Assembly: GCA_020343635.1 (NCBI GenBank)
Contig: CP070804.1
Location: 121,774-133,535, forward strand
Length of the DNA stretch: 11,762 nucleotides
Direction of reading: 5' to 3'
Origin: Candidatus Aenigmatarchaeota archaeon
GTDB taxonomy: Archaea; Aenigmatarchaeota; Aenigmatarchaeia; QMZP01; JAFGSV01
This document shows positions 1-6,397 of the stretch, piece after piece. The first letter of the stretch is position 1, and each line of letters begins with the position of its first letter. A model generated the notes under the pieces. The model searched no databases, was not told the origin of the DNA, and saw only the letters and a list, made by a program, of their open reading frames with translations. The translations under genes and the position numbers were made by a program.

Positions 1-507
1 ATTCATCTCGAAGAGGGTTGAACCGCCCTCGCATGCCATCGTTGTTATGGACGGGGACTGTATCTCGAAGTATCCCAGGGACCTGTAGTATTCATGGATG
101 GCGCCAAGTATCGTGGACCTTACCTTGAATATCCTGTTCAGCTTCTGGCTCCGGACCCACAGGTGCCTCCAGTCAAGCAGCAGTTCAGGGCTCTGCTGCG
201 CCTTGATGGGGAAGTCGTCTGCAAACCCGATTACCCTGAAGTCGCTGACGTGCACTTCGTAACCTCCGGGGGCCCGGGCATCCTTCTTCACCCTTCCCTT
301 AAGCTCGACCGAGGATTCCATGAGCGCCTTCTGCGCATCCCTGAATCCCTTGGACTTTTCCTTCACTACGCACTGCACTATGCCTGAGTAGTCCCTGAGA
401 ACGACAAAAGTGATGTCCTTTCCGGACCTGGTCCTGTATATCCATCCCTTCAGCAGCACGGCCTTTCCTACCTTCTTCCCGATATCTTCTATAACTGTCC
501 TTTCCAT
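1..507 (-). CDS. asnS: Asparaginyl-tRNA synthetase, N-terminal 169 residues (partial)
   Basis: Charges tRNA-Asn with asparagine in the cytosol (class II aminoacyl-tRNA synthetase). The reading frame is open from the ATG at 507 to the left edge, so only about the first 40% of a usual ~430-residue enzyme is here. Residues ~16-100 form the OB-fold anticodon-binding domain, with GWIYRTRSGKDITF and VVLRDYSGIVQCVV. The catalytic domain then begins with DWRHLWVRSQKLNRIFKVRS, and the visible end reads ACEGGSTLFEMN. That last motif, with its EGGSTLFE block, is typical of AsnRS rather than archaeal AspRS. The gene lies 36 bases after the M20 peptidase gene in the same direction. A T-rich TATA-like element at 531-538 is ~25 bases before the ATG and there is no Shine-Dalgarno site, so the message may be leaderless. 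Identity comes from remembered family motifs; the catalytic motifs 2 and 3 are outside the window. Confidence 0.93.
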   Translation of the reverse strand, partial: MERTVIEDIGKKVGKAVLLKGWIYRTRSGKDITFVVLRDYSGIVQCVVKEKSKGFRDAQKALMESSVELKGRVKKDARAPGGYEVHVSDFRVIGFADDFPIKAQQSPELLLDWRHLWVRSQKLNRIFKVRSTILGAIHEYYRSLGYFEIQSPSITTMACEGGSTLFEMN

Positions 508-530
508 AACTGTAAATTCGCTGTTTGTGA

Positions 531-540
531 TTAAAAAATG
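531..540 (-). promoter_or_regulatory. Weak TATA-like element before asnS
   Basis: Read on the minus strand this is CATTTTTTAA. Its centre is ~26 bases before the asnS ATG, the right distance for an archaeal TATA box feeding a leaderless start. It is only a T-run with a weak TATA core, and asnS could instead be read through from the M20 gene. Confidence 0.4.
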
Positions 541-543
541 AAT

Positions 544-1662
544 CTATGACCTGTCCCAGCGTTTTATCACACCGAGGATGGCTTCAGTTCCCCTGTGCAG
601 GTCTTCTATCGCGCAGTACTCGTCCTTCTGGTGCGCGTTTGCTATGTCTCCCGGACCAAGCACGAACGTTCCTATTCCCGCGAAATTATGCAATATGCCG
701 CCGTCAACCCTGGCGGTCTTGAAATAAGGCTTCGGTTCGCAGTTGATAGAGGTTATGGCCTCTTTGCACATTTCCAGGAATTCCCTGTCCTCGAAGAGGT
801 AACCGCCGATGACTACTTTCTCTTGCAGAGCATAGTACTTTCCAAATGAATCCCTGCACAGATAATGCAGCTTCTTGAGAACCTCCTCCGGTTTGTCATC
901 AGGTAACAGGCGGGTGTTGAGCGTCATCGTGCATTTCCCAGGCACGACATTGCCGCCCTCCTTTGCGCATATCTCTGTCACAACAAGGCTGTTCTCTATC
1001 TCTTCTCCGGTAATAGAAACTTTCATCTTCCTTTTCGGGAACTTATCGATCTTTAGCAGCAGTTTTGGAACCTTGTAGATTGCGTTGTCTGCATGCTGCG
1101 GATAGCCGCTGTGACCTTTCTTTCCAAGCACATCAAGCTCATAGAATCCGTTGCCCCTGCATCCAACTGCGATTCCAATGGTCTTACCATGGGTAGTGGG
1201 TTCCAGTATCAGGCCCTTTTCGATATCCTCCAACCTCGGCAATATCCTGTATACACCGTTCCGCTCGAGGGGGTATGATTCCTCGAAAGCAGTAAAAGCA
1301 AATACGACCCTCTTCTTCGGAGGGTTCTCTTTCATTATGCGGGCAATCTCAAGCATAGAAGCGATTCCGGCCTTGCAGTCTGAGCTGCCGCAGCCGTATA
1401 CCCTGCCTTTATCTATCTCGCCGCCGAAAGGATCATGCTTCCACCCATCTCCCGCATCCACGGTGTCCATGTGCGCATTCAGCAAGAATCCGGGGCCGGC
1501 TCCTATCTCTGCCATCATGTTCCCGTCCTCATCGGACCAGACCTTGTAACCGATACCCTCCAAAGCATTCTTTATCCATCTGGATATCGCTATCGAGTCC
1601 CTGAAACTGGGTATCTTAACTAGGCTCTGCAGGTTCTCCACGAGGCTGTCCTTGTCCGTCAT
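544..1662 (-). CDS. M20-family metallopeptidase/deacylase (ArgE/DapE/carboxypeptidase G2 type)
   Basis: A predicted cytosolic di-zinc amidohydrolase of 372 residues, a normal length for the family. All metal ligands and the catalytic base are visible: H64 in AHMDTVD, D95 in CGSSDCKAG, E127-E128 in FEES (E127 likely the base), E154 in LILEPT and H344 in NAHQKDE. The GKKGHSGYPQHADNA segment (~180-193) is the usual lid/dimerisation domain with its conserved His. Substrate cannot be told; N-acyl amino acids, succinyl-diaminopimelate and dipeptides are all handled by this family. The frame is open up to an ATG at 1701, but I choose the ATG at 1662. It has a very strong Shine-Dalgarno run, GGGAGGAGGAG, a few bases upstream. 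A TATA box at 1705-1714 also predicts transcription starting near 1684, downstream of the 1701 codon. The gene sits between a small membrane protein gene and asnS and probably forms its own transcription unit. Confidence 0.9.
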   Translation of the reverse strand: MTDKDSLVENLQSLVKIPSFRDSIAISRWIKNALEGIGYKVWSDEDGNMMAEIGAGPGFLLNAHMDTVDAGDGWKHDPFGGEIDKGRVYGCGSSDCKAGIASMLEIARIMKENPPKKRVVFAFTAFEESYPLERNGVYRILPRLEDIEKGLILEPTTHGKTIGIAVGCRGNGFYELDVLGKKGHSGYPQHADNAIYKVPKLLLKIDKFPKRKMKVSITGEEIENSLVVTEICAKEGGNVVPGKCTMTLNTRLLPDDKPEEVLKKLHYLCRDSFGKYYALQEKVVIGGYLFEDREFLEMCKEAITSINCEPKPYFKTARVDGGILHNFAGIGTFVLGPGDIANAHQKDEYCAIEDLHRGTEAILGVIKRWDRS

Positions 1663-1704
1663 CTCTCCTCCTCCCTTTCTGGCTGCCATTGAATCACACA
1701 ATGT

Positions 1705-1714
1705 TCTATATAAC
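1705..1714 (-). promoter_or_regulatory. TATA box for the M20 peptidase gene
   Basis: On the minus strand this reads GTTATATAGA, preceded by the purine-rich GGAAA that suits a BRE. Transcription would begin about 25 bases downstream, near 1684, giving a ~20-base leader that contains the strong Shine-Dalgarno site used by the ATG at 1662. It lies in the 30-base gap after the upstream gene and partly in codons that would otherwise belong to a longer form of the peptidase. Confidence 0.6.
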
Positions 1715-1731
1715 TTTCCTGGCTTTTTTAA

Positions 1732-1938
1732 TCATATCTTTCTGAACACTGCGATAATTCCGGTAAAACCGGCCAGGAAGAAAGAAGAAAAAATGATCCT
1801 TAACTCGTTATCGTCAATCGAGAATATGCTGTTAAGGAAGAACGCGAAGATCACCATAAGTGCCAATATGATAAGGAACTGAAGGTATAATCCTCCTACC
1901 TCATTGAACATCCACTTCGCTCTTGAACCCCTCGACAT
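1732..1938 (-). CDS. Small two-helix membrane protein (68 aa), last gene of the MoxR cluster
   Basis: I do not recognise a family. A short basic N-terminus (MSRGSRAKW) is followed by two hydrophobic segments, residues ~17-38 and ~46-65, joined by a short acidic loop (IDDNE), and the protein ends in FRKI. By the positive-inside rule both ends would face the cytosol. The ATG is 3 bases past the stop of the DUF58 gene, and an AGGATGG Shine-Dalgarno-like stretch lies inside the end of that gene, so the two are almost certainly co-translated. It may be a small subunit of the DUF58/MoxR membrane complex, but that rests on position only. It is short enough to be wrongly called, although the operon fit and the coherent hydrophobic pattern argue that it is real. 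Confidence 0.7.
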   Translation of the reverse strand: MSRGSRAKWMFNEVGGLYLQFLIILALMVIFAFFLNSIFSIDDNELRIIFSSFFLAGFTGIIAVFRKI

Positions 1939-1941
1939 ATT

Positions 1942-3747
1942 TCACACCATCCTGACTAATCCCATAACGAATCCCGGCTCGGCAAGCCTTTCTTCGGGCA
2001 CGTAGATATGATTTATCCTCAGTCTATTCAGCCTCTCTGCCGTCTCTTTCCGGTAGTCGGTAGTTAGCAAAAAGAGATACCTGTATCTTTTGTTTTCGCA
2101 AAGGGACTTGAACCTTCTGTACATCTCCATGTTATTCGGGTTTCCGTCACTGAGAACCACGATCTTGCCGCTTTTCTTCATGTTCGTGAAGAACTTTTCC
2201 ATGCTATTTTTGAATATGTTCTGGCCCTTCCATGAGAATAAGGTCTTCTGCTTACCCAGTCCGGAATAGGAGTAGACCATCGTCAGGGTCATGTTCTTTT
2301 CCCTGCACTTCTTCTTTAGCCTCTCAAGGTCTCCCCCGAGCGCATCCTTCATAATCAGTTCCACCCCCTTGGTGGAAATCTCGTAAAGAGGAATAGTCAC
2401 CTTGGTAAGGGCTGAAAGCAGCCTCTTTTTGTTGACGTCATAGCCGATATAATAGAAGCTCGGGGCGAATGTCGACAGGCCTATGGAGATATCCTTCCTT
2501 GTGCAGAGTTCTATGAATATCCTTGAGAACTTCAGCATGTTGAGGGTGGTCTCCTTTTTGAGATTTTCATTCGTGAAATCAAGCACGAGCATCCATCTGT
2601 CCTCGGAGAAGGAATGGAACTCCTTTACGGACATCTCACCGCTTTTGGCGACGCCCTTCCACCACACCCTGCTGAGGGGGTCCCCGGGGGCATAGTCCCT
2701 TATGCCCGCGAAGTCCATGCTTGACCCCAGCTGTTTCCTGATCAGGTCCCCGGTCTCCTTGTAGACGGATGGCTTTCTGATGTACACTCTCGTCTTATAG
2801 TGAAGCGGGGGTATCACCGATAAATCCGAATTGTCGGCGCACACCTTGAACAGAGACGTTCTCAGGAATGGCAGGGTAAATATGTTGACGCGGGCAATGT
2901 CAAAATTGTAATAGCCTTCTTTGAGTGTCAGTTCGTCGTCATTCTTTATGCGGTTGAATCCGAGCCCCCTGTCCGAATGCTGCCTCCTCTTAATCTCGCT
3001 GCCCCTTCTCAGGGGAGGAGACGGGAGTGACATGTTGGGGCAGGGGAAAGGGGTCGAGATCTCGGTCTTGACCGTTACCTTCTCGCCTTCCTGACAAAGG
3101 CGTTTCGTTGTGCTTCTGCGGACCCTTACATGCCTGTCTACCAGGTTGATCATCAAGGCGTGATAGAATAGGGGTGCCAGGAAGAGCGCCCCCAGAAAGG
3201 CGTCAAGCCTGATGGAAGAAAAGACATATAGCGGTGATATTATGAAAACCCTGACAGCCGTGAAAAATGTAAATGCTGTAAAATACAGTAACAAAAAAAG
3301 AAGATTTTCCATGGGAGGGGCAGTTCTTGTAACGTTTCCAATTAACTGGTCAGCGTTTGATATCATGGTGCCGAGCATAACGGGCTGGCGCATTGTGTAA
3401 GGCAGTACAAAAATGAAGAAGATGATGGCTATGAAAAGGAATATGTACTTTGTTTTGCTGACCTTTTTGATACCCAGGTAGTTCCTCTCCAGCCTGTGAG
3501 AAGGATAGATCTTGTACTTGATAGCAAGCCATAAGACCGAGAATATTATTCCGTATCCGGTCCATGTCACTATCTCCGGCAGGAAGAAGACAAAGAGCAC
3601 GTAAATGAAATCCAGAAAGACTATGTCGAATTTTATGTTCATCAGCAGGGACTGGATCCCACTGATGCTCAATAAGTAGGCAAAGAGTATCAGAACAGCA
3701 CCTATGACAATTCTCTTTATAATCTTGTTCAAAATTACCCTTCGCAT
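1942..3747 (-). CDS. Polytopic membrane protein with DUF58 (vWA-like) domain
   Basis: Of 601 residues, the first ~200 hold about five or six membrane helices (~10-30, 41-60, 62-78, 101-119, 148-172, 180-200). A beta-rich stretch (~205-320) follows, then the DUF58 hallmark at ~342-377: SMDFAGIRDYAPGDPLSRVWWK followed by GEMSVKEF. A von Willebrand A-like fold starts at WMLVLDFTNEN (~385-395). The metal-binding DxSxS of true vWA domains is here D390-F-T392-N-N394, so the MIDAS is probably degenerate. DUF58 proteins are typical partners of MoxR AAA+ ATPases, which are thought to remodel or activate vWA-type clients. The N-terminal membrane part is larger than the one or two helices common in the family. 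The ATG follows an AAGGAAA site, 28 bases after the moxR-like gene. The function of the complex is unknown; the soluble domain should face the cytosol, where MoxR is. Confidence 0.88.
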   Translation of the reverse strand: MRRVILNKIIKRIVIGAVLILFAYLLSISGIQSLLMNIKFDIVFLDFIYVLFVFFLPEIVTWTGYGIIFSVLWLAIKYKIYPSHRLERNYLGIKKVSKTKYIFLFIAIIFFIFVLPYTMRQPVMLGTMISNADQLIGNVTRTAPPMENLLFLLLYFTAFTFFTAVRVFIISPLYVFSSIRLDAFLGALFLAPLFYHALMINLVDRHVRVRRSTTKRLCQEGEKVTVKTEISTPFPCPNMSLPSPPLRRGSEIKRRQHSDRGLGFNRIKNDDELTLKEGYYNFDIARVNIFTLPFLRTSLFKVCADNSDLSVIPPLHYKTRVYIRKPSVYKETGDLIRKQLGSSMDFAGIRDYAPGDPLSRVWWKGVAKSGEMSVKEFHSFSEDRWMLVLDFTNENLKKETTLNMLKFSRIFIELCTRKDISIGLSTFAPSFYYIGYDVNKKRLLSALTKVTIPLYEISTKGVELIMKDALGGDLERLKKKCREKNMTLTMVYSYSGLGKQKTLFSWKGQNIFKNSMEKFFTNMKKSGKIVVLSDGNPNNMEMYRRFKSLCENKRYRYLFLLTTDYRKETAERLNRLRINHIYVPEERLAEPGFVMGLVRMV

Positions 3748-3775
3748 AACAATTTCCTTTTCGGGACTGAACAGA

Positions 3776-4711
3776 TCATACCGTATCTACTTGTCCGAGG
3801 GATTTCTCGATTATGTCAGATTTCGTCATTCCCTCTAGTTCATATTCCGGGCCAAGTCCTATCCTGTGACCGAGAATGAATCTGCAGTGTTTTATTATGT
3901 CGCCGGGGACCACGAAATCCCTCTTGCTGAGCATGGCCAGCACCTTCCCCACGTTAACGCTTGAAATGCTGGCCCTGGGGCTGGGGCCCCACACGATACT
4001 GGGATTCTCCCTCAGGTTACCAATCATGTCTGAAACGAAATTCATGATGTTATCCGATACAGTGACAGCCGAGAGGGCCTTCTCTGCACTGGCGATGTCG
4101 GTCCTGTAGAATATCTTTGGTATCCTGGCCGACCAGCTGCCCCCGAACTTGGTCTGCAGTATCCTTACCTCATCCTGGCGGTTCGGATAATCTATCTTGA
4201 TCTTGAAGAGGAACCTGTCGAGCTGGGCTTCTGGCAGCGGATAGGTCCCCTCCTGCTCGACCGGGTTCTCTGTAGCTATTACCATGAAAGGCTCCTCAAG
4301 CTTGTAGGTCTCACCCTCTATCGTTACCTGCCTCTCCTCCATGGCCTCCAGTAGCGCAGCCTGTGTCTTCGGAGAAGCCCTGTTTATCTCATCCGCAAGC
4401 AGTATATTGGTGAATATTGGTCCCGGCCTGGTTCTGAATTTACTGGACGAGGGGTCATAGATCACGGTTCCTACTATGTCAGTCGGGAGAAGGTCGGGAG
4501 TGAACTGCACCCTCTTGAATTTGGCATCCACAAGTGAGGCGAAGGTCTTCGCAAGAACGGTCTTCGCCACCCCCGGAGGACCTTCAAGGAGTACATGGCC
4601 CTTCACGATGAGCGAGATCAGCAGGCATTCCGCCACGGTTTCAAAATTCACGAGCCTGGTTCCTATTATTTTTTGGTAATCCTGTAATTTCTTGCTCAGA
4701 TCGAATACCAT
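3776..4711 (-). CDS. MoxR-family AAA+ ATPase
   Basis: A cytosolic AAA+ chaperone-like ATPase of 311 residues, standard for the family. Visible elements: Walker A GPPGVAKT (44-51), Walker B ILLADE (103-108) followed by INRASPKTQAALLEAMEE, sensor 1 ATENP (146-150), the YPLPEAQLDRF segment (~157-167) with a likely arginine finger, and the sensor-2 GPSPRAS (242-248). MoxR ATPases work with neighbouring DUF58 or vWA proteins, apparently inserting cofactors or switching client conformation. Here the DUF58 gene follows directly. The start ATG lies 8 bases after the stop of the upstream acidic-protein gene, and an AGGTG Shine-Dalgarno site overlaps that stop, so translation is coupled. No residue needed for ATP hydrolysis looks missing. 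Confidence 0.95.
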   Translation of the reverse strand: MVFDLSKKLQDYQKIIGTRLVNFETVAECLLISLIVKGHVLLEGPPGVAKTVLAKTFASLVDAKFKRVQFTPDLLPTDIVGTVIYDPSSSKFRTRPGPIFTNILLADEINRASPKTQAALLEAMEERQVTIEGETYKLEEPFMVIATENPVEQEGTYPLPEAQLDRFLFKIKIDYPNRQDEVRILQTKFGGSWSARIPKIFYRTDIASAEKALSAVTVSDNIMNFVSDMIGNLRENPSIVWGPSPRASISSVNVGKVLAMLSKRDFVVPGDIIKHCRFILGHRIGLGPEYELEGMTKSDIIEKSLGQVDTV

Positions 4712-4719
4712 TTAAGCAC

Positions 4720-6012
4720 CTACATCTTTATTTTCGCCAGCATGATTAAAGTTGTTATCGTCACAACCAATGCCAGTACATAAGCGAATTCTATGGGAAT
4801 ATTACTGATCAGTTCTCTCAGCTGGTCAAGGAATCCGGTGGAGAAACTCTGCATGGCCTGATTCGTCAGTTGCATGAGCTTTTCATCATCCATGAAACTC
4901 TTTATCTCGTCGGCCTTTCCTGTCCTCAGCAGTTCCCTCATATGCTTGCTGAACCCCTCCATCAGAGTCTGCATGAGCTCTTCTTTGTTGTCTATCTTGT
5001 TGAACAGGTCGATAAGCCTCTGTATGTGTTCCCATTTGACGTTCTCCATCATTTCCCTGATGGCTTCCTCGAAAAGCTCTCTGCTCTGAGGACTGTCCAG
5101 TATGTTCCCGGAAAGGTCTTTGATTTTATCAAAAATCTCAGGATTGTTCTCTATGTTCTCCGAAATCTTGTCCGTTATGTCACCGAACTCCTCACTGTTG
5201 AGGAGCTCAGAAAGCCTGTCAAGGTCCTGCGGATCGATATCGAAACCCTCGTTTTCTGCCATCCTGTCAATCACATTTTCCAGCAACTCTTCGAACTGCT
5301 TTGTTCCGATGTTCCCGTTTTCGAGAGCGGAGTAAAGGTCCGACGCATCGAAGGCGCTGTCAATGTTATAGCTTTCATTCATGAAATTCTCAAAGGAGTT
5401 TACAGCACCATCGAGATCCCCCTCATCAATACTGTTTGCGATCGAATTGTATGCCCCGGGATCGATGTTTCTCATCTCCTCTATGGCATAATCGAAAACA
5501 TCATCATACGCATTTTCGTAATACAGCCTTTTCAGGGGATCCTGGTTGTTCTCAAGCAGTATCTTTTCAAACTCGTCCAGAGCGACATCATCATGTGACA
5601 GTATTTCTCTGAGGGTGTTCACACTTTCTATATGCCTCTTAAGATTATCATCGCCTACGACAACCTGATTTTCCAGTTGCGGTAATGCGGGAAACGCTTC
5701 GGTTTCCATACTGTTCGAAGCCATTACATACTCGCCCAGAACGATCCGGTCGCATATTCCCACGCAGCCAAATTCCTCATTCTCCGAGAAATAAAACAGG
5801 GTCGAACCATCACGATCTATAACGGGATATACATCATTACTAACAAGGTAATCGATAAAAGACTGGTCAAGGTAGGGATTGACAAGAAGCTTAGTTTCAC
5901 CAGTTTCCCAGAATGGATAAAGGATCTCCTGAGGATATTCTGCTCCCGCCACGCATCCCTGATTAAACATGAGCGTAACGGTCAAGGAGATCAGAAGCAA
6001 CCCGGGCTTCAT
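4720..6012 (-). CDS. Secreted acidic helical protein with C-terminal membrane anchor, family not recognised
   Basis: 430 residues. An N-terminal signal peptide (~1-23) includes a Cys at 20, but the preceding residues (MFNQG) are a poor lipobox. A C-terminal hydrophobic helix (~406-426) is followed by the basic end KIKM. This predicts a type I protein with a ~380-residue domain outside the membrane. Residues ~25-115 look globular and contain CVGIC, possibly a disulfide. Residues ~120-400 are strongly acidic and almost entirely helix-forming, with helices separated by short Asn/Asp/Pro turns (LLNSEEF, IENNPEIF, ILDSPQSRELF, FMDDEKL) that recall a loose helical repeat or STI1-like DP pattern. 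The ATG follows a strong AAAGGAGG site that lies inside the end of the upstream gene, and the two genes overlap by 50 bases. It sits directly before the MoxR gene, so it may be the extracytoplasmic partner of that system. I know no function for it. Confidence 0.85.
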   Translation of the reverse strand: MKPGLLLISLTVTLMFNQGCVAGAEYPQEILYPFWETGETKLLVNPYLDQSFIDYLVSNDVYPVIDRDGSTLFYFSENEEFGCVGICDRIVLGEYVMASNSMETEAFPALPQLENQVVVGDDNLKRHIESVNTLREILSHDDVALDEFEKILLENNQDPLKRLYYENAYDDVFDYAIEEMRNIDPGAYNSIANSIDEGDLDGAVNSFENFMNESYNIDSAFDASDLYSALENGNIGTKQFEELLENVIDRMAENEGFDIDPQDLDRLSELLNSEEFGDITDKISENIENNPEIFDKIKDLSGNILDSPQSRELFEEAIREMMENVKWEHIQRLIDLFNKIDNKEELMQTLMEGFSKHMRELLRTGKADEIKSFMDDEKLMQLTNQAMQSFSTGFLDQLRELISNIPIEFAYVLALVVTITTLIMLAKIKM

Positions 6013-6394
6013 TCGTCATCCTCCTTTTGCCATAATGCTTGGCTTCGTAAAGATAGAAAAGCTCTTTCAGCAGCTCCTTTTTTGGACTCTCGGGCATTTC
6101 TTCGAGGACCTTTTTCCTGGACATAAACCTGCCCTTATCCTCCTTCAGGAAAACGCCCTCGTTTCTCAGACTTTGCGAAACTTCATTATAAACTTCGTCG
6201 ATGGTTTTAACGTTTACCTTTTCCATCTTTACAGTCATCTTCCATATGACGTTGGTCAAGTGCTTAAGAGGATGCCTCTTCTTTAGTATCTTCTGTAAAA
6301 CAAGCAGAGCCAGTAAAAGGGTTAGGAAGAATATTATGAAGACTATTATCCTCATATAGAAATTATCCATCAGAGGGACCATAAAATCTAACAT
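5963..6394 (-). CDS. Single-pass membrane protein with DUF4129-like cytosolic tail
   Basis: 143 residues: one membrane helix (~13-33), a basic stretch (KKRHPLKH), then a soluble helical region. The tail has the pattern LKELFYLYEAKHYG followed by a spaced helix, which resembles the C-terminal DUF4129 domain (helix, YExARYG-like turn, helix) found in MoxR/DUF58/transglutaminase operons. This is a resemblance from memory, not a search result. The position beside MoxR and DUF58 genes supports it. The ATG is 3 bases after the stop of the PLD-like gene, and no clear Shine-Dalgarno site is visible, so start by re-initiation is likely; Met5, Met9 or Met14 are alternative starts. Its last 16 codons overlap the signal-peptide codons of the next gene in another frame. 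Confidence 0.78.
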   Translation of the reverse strand: MLDFMVPLMDNFYMRIIVFIIFFLTLLLALLVLQKILKKRHPLKHLTNVIWKMTVKMEKVNVKTIDEVYNEVSQSLRNEGVFLKEDKGRFMSRKKVLEEMPESPKKELLKELFYLYEAKHYGKRRMTNEARVASDLLDRYAHV

Positions 6395-6397
6395 TAA

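Noticed and set aside
4870..5598. Long plus-strand open frame (242 codons) opposite the acidic protein gene
   Set aside because: The minus-strand frame has a signal peptide, membrane anchor, Shine-Dalgarno site and operon position. The plus-strand frame shows no domain or initiation signal and is a by-product of codon composition.
6010..6012. Lipoprotein reading of the acidic protein (Cys20 as lipidated residue)
   Set aside because: The residues before Cys20 (FNQG) do not match the usual lipobox well and the protein already has a C-terminal membrane anchor, so lipidation is left as a weak possibility only.
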